DNA of 8,195 nt from an uncultured Phenylobacterium sp. (GTDB lineage: Bacteria > Pseudomonadota > Alphaproteobacteria > Caulobacterales > Caulobacteraceae): NCBI GenBank assembly GCA_945952355.1, contig CAMFIW010000095.1, positions 1 through 8,195 on the forward strand. Direction: 5' to 3'. The translations under genes and the position numbers were made by a program. The stretch's first letter is position 1; every line of letters begins with the position of its first letter. The notes under the pieces are model-generated. The model was not told the origin of the DNA. It saw only the letters and a program-made list of their open reading frames with translations, and did no database searches. Shown here one piece after another: positions 7,450-8,195 of the stretch.

Positions 7450-8195
7450 GCAGCCTCCAGGCCGGCGATGGCGGCAAGCGCCGGAATGTCGAAACTGTCG
7501 GCCAGGGACTTGGCGATGCGGTCGAGGGCCGCGTCGACACGGGCGGCCTGATCGACGCCGTTGGCGGCGACGCCGAGCTGGGACAGCAGGGCCGCGCGGG
7601 CCGCGCCGTGATTGAACAGGCCGTGGACATAGGCGCCGGCGATGCGCCCGTCGGCGGAGACGGCCCCCTCCCCCGCCCCGTCCTCGCGGATCAGCAGGGG
7701 GCGAGCGAGCGCCGGGCCGACGGTGCGGCCGACATGGATCTCATAGCCCTCGAAGGCGGCGCCGGAGACGAGGCGGCCACGCGTCGGGCGCAGCACCTTG
7801 TCGCCGGTCAGGACGGTCTCGAGGTCGAGCAGGCCGAGGCCGGGGGCCTCGCCGGGCGGGCCCTCCACGCCGTCGGGATCGGCGATGGTGCGGCCCAGCA
7901 TCTGGAATCCGCCGCAGACGCCGAGCACGCGGCCGCCGCGGCGGACGTGGGCGGCGAGGTCGATATCCCAGCCCTGGGCGCGGAGGAAGGCGAGGTCGGC
8001 GAGCGTCGCCTTGGTTCCCGGCAGGATCACCTGGTCGGCGTCGCCCGGCAGGGGCCGGCCGGGCGGGACATAGGCGAAATCGACGCCCGGTTCGGCAGGT
8101 AAGGGGTCGAAATCGTCGAAATTGGCGATCCGGGAGAGCATCGGGACGACGATCCGCACGCGACCGGCCCCCTTTTCGCGCCGGTCCAGCACCAC
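7446..8195 (-). CDS. cobQ: cobyric acid synthase, C-terminal half (N-terminus beyond right edge)
   Basis: The last 249 codons of a glutamine-dependent cobyric acid synthase (CobQ/CbiP); the frame is open at the window edge. The enzyme amidates the b, d, e and g side chains of adenosylcobyrinic acid a,c-diamide using ammonia from glutamine. The visible part starts near the end of the N-terminal BioD-like ATP-binding domain with the linker strand RVRIVVPMLSRIANFDDFDPL. It then covers the type-1 glutamine amidotransferase domain: LPGTKATLADLAFLR (about 58-72), the nucleophile motif VLGVCGGFQMLG (90-101, Cys94), YEIHVG (141-146) and YVHGLF (189-194) with the catalytic His191. Residue numbers are counted from the window edge. 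Family members are roughly 480-500 residues, so about half is missing. The apparent GTG at the very edge is only an internal valine codon. Its stop overlaps the cobT start. Confidence 0.95.
   Translation of the reverse strand: MVLDRREKGAGRVRIVVPMLSRIANFDDFDPLPAEPGVDFAYVPPGRPLPGDADQVILPGTKATLADLAFLRAQGWDIDLAAHVRRGGRVLGVCGGFQMLGRTIADPDGVEGPPGEAPGLGLLDLETVLTGDKVLRPTRGRLVSGAAFEGYEIHVGRTVGPALARPLLIREDGAGEGAVSADGRIAGAYVHGLFNHGAARAALLSQLGVAANGVDQAARVDAALDRIAKSLADSFDIPALAAIAGLEAA
7454..7458 (-). promoter_or_regulatory. Shine-Dalgarno for cobT inside the cobQ 3' end
   Basis: A full GGAGG lies 4 nt before the cobT ATG and within the last cobQ codons (Leu-Glu-Ala-Ala). The spacing is slightly short but the match is strong, which supports the ATGA overlap as the true start. 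Confidence 0.6.

Noticed and set aside
6601..7630. Open frames on both strands overlapping cobT in other frames
   Set aside because: CobT motifs run through the whole 6439-7449 frame; the others show only biased, motif-free composition.

Overview
All genes that can be supported in this 8.2 kb window lie on the minus strand, so transcription runs from high to low coordinates. The DNA is very GC-rich and the third codon positions of the genes are almost all G or C. Gene content and protein style suggest a GC-rich alphaproteobacterium, perhaps a Caulobacter or Phenylobacterium relative. That placement is inference from memory of similar neighbourhoods, not a search result.

Region 1 (about 5681-8195) is the late part of cobalamin (vitamin B12) synthesis. 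It holds the C-terminal half of cobyric acid synthase (cobQ, cut by the right edge), cobT (nicotinate-nucleotide:dimethylbenzimidazole phosphoribosyltransferase) and cobS (adenosylcobinamide-GDP ribazoletransferase). Stop and start codons overlap at both junctions (ATGA, then TGATG), as in a translationally coupled operon. CobQ finishes the side-chain amidations of the corrin ring, CobT makes alpha-ribazole phosphate, and CobS joins the lower ligand to the GDP-activated corrinoid. The activating kinase/guanylyltransferase (cobU/cobP) is not in the window.

Region 2 (about 1-5619) is a six-gene set that looks like one membrane-associated system: a DUF4129 protein, a DUF4350 protein, a MoxR-type AAA+ ATPase, a DUF58 protein with a vWA-like domain, a SpoIIM/DUF95-type polytopic membrane protein, and an RDD-family membrane protein cut by the left edge. 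Junctions are 4-nt overlaps (GTGA or ATGA), a 14-nt overlap or a 9-nt gap, so these genes are probably co-transcribed and co-translated. The likely theme is a MoxR/DUF58 chaperone-like pair working with several membrane proteins at the cell envelope. The exact function is not established.

The only real intergenic space is 61 nt between cobS and the DUF4129 gene (5620-5680). It holds a small imperfect hairpin and a strong Shine-Dalgarno sequence in front of a TTG start. No RNA genes, mobile elements, CRISPR arrays, riboswitches or pseudogenes were seen, and no gap without a gene exceeds 61 nt. Most of the window is ordinary chromosomal sequence. The point most worth following is the conserved but poorly understood six-gene membrane module.
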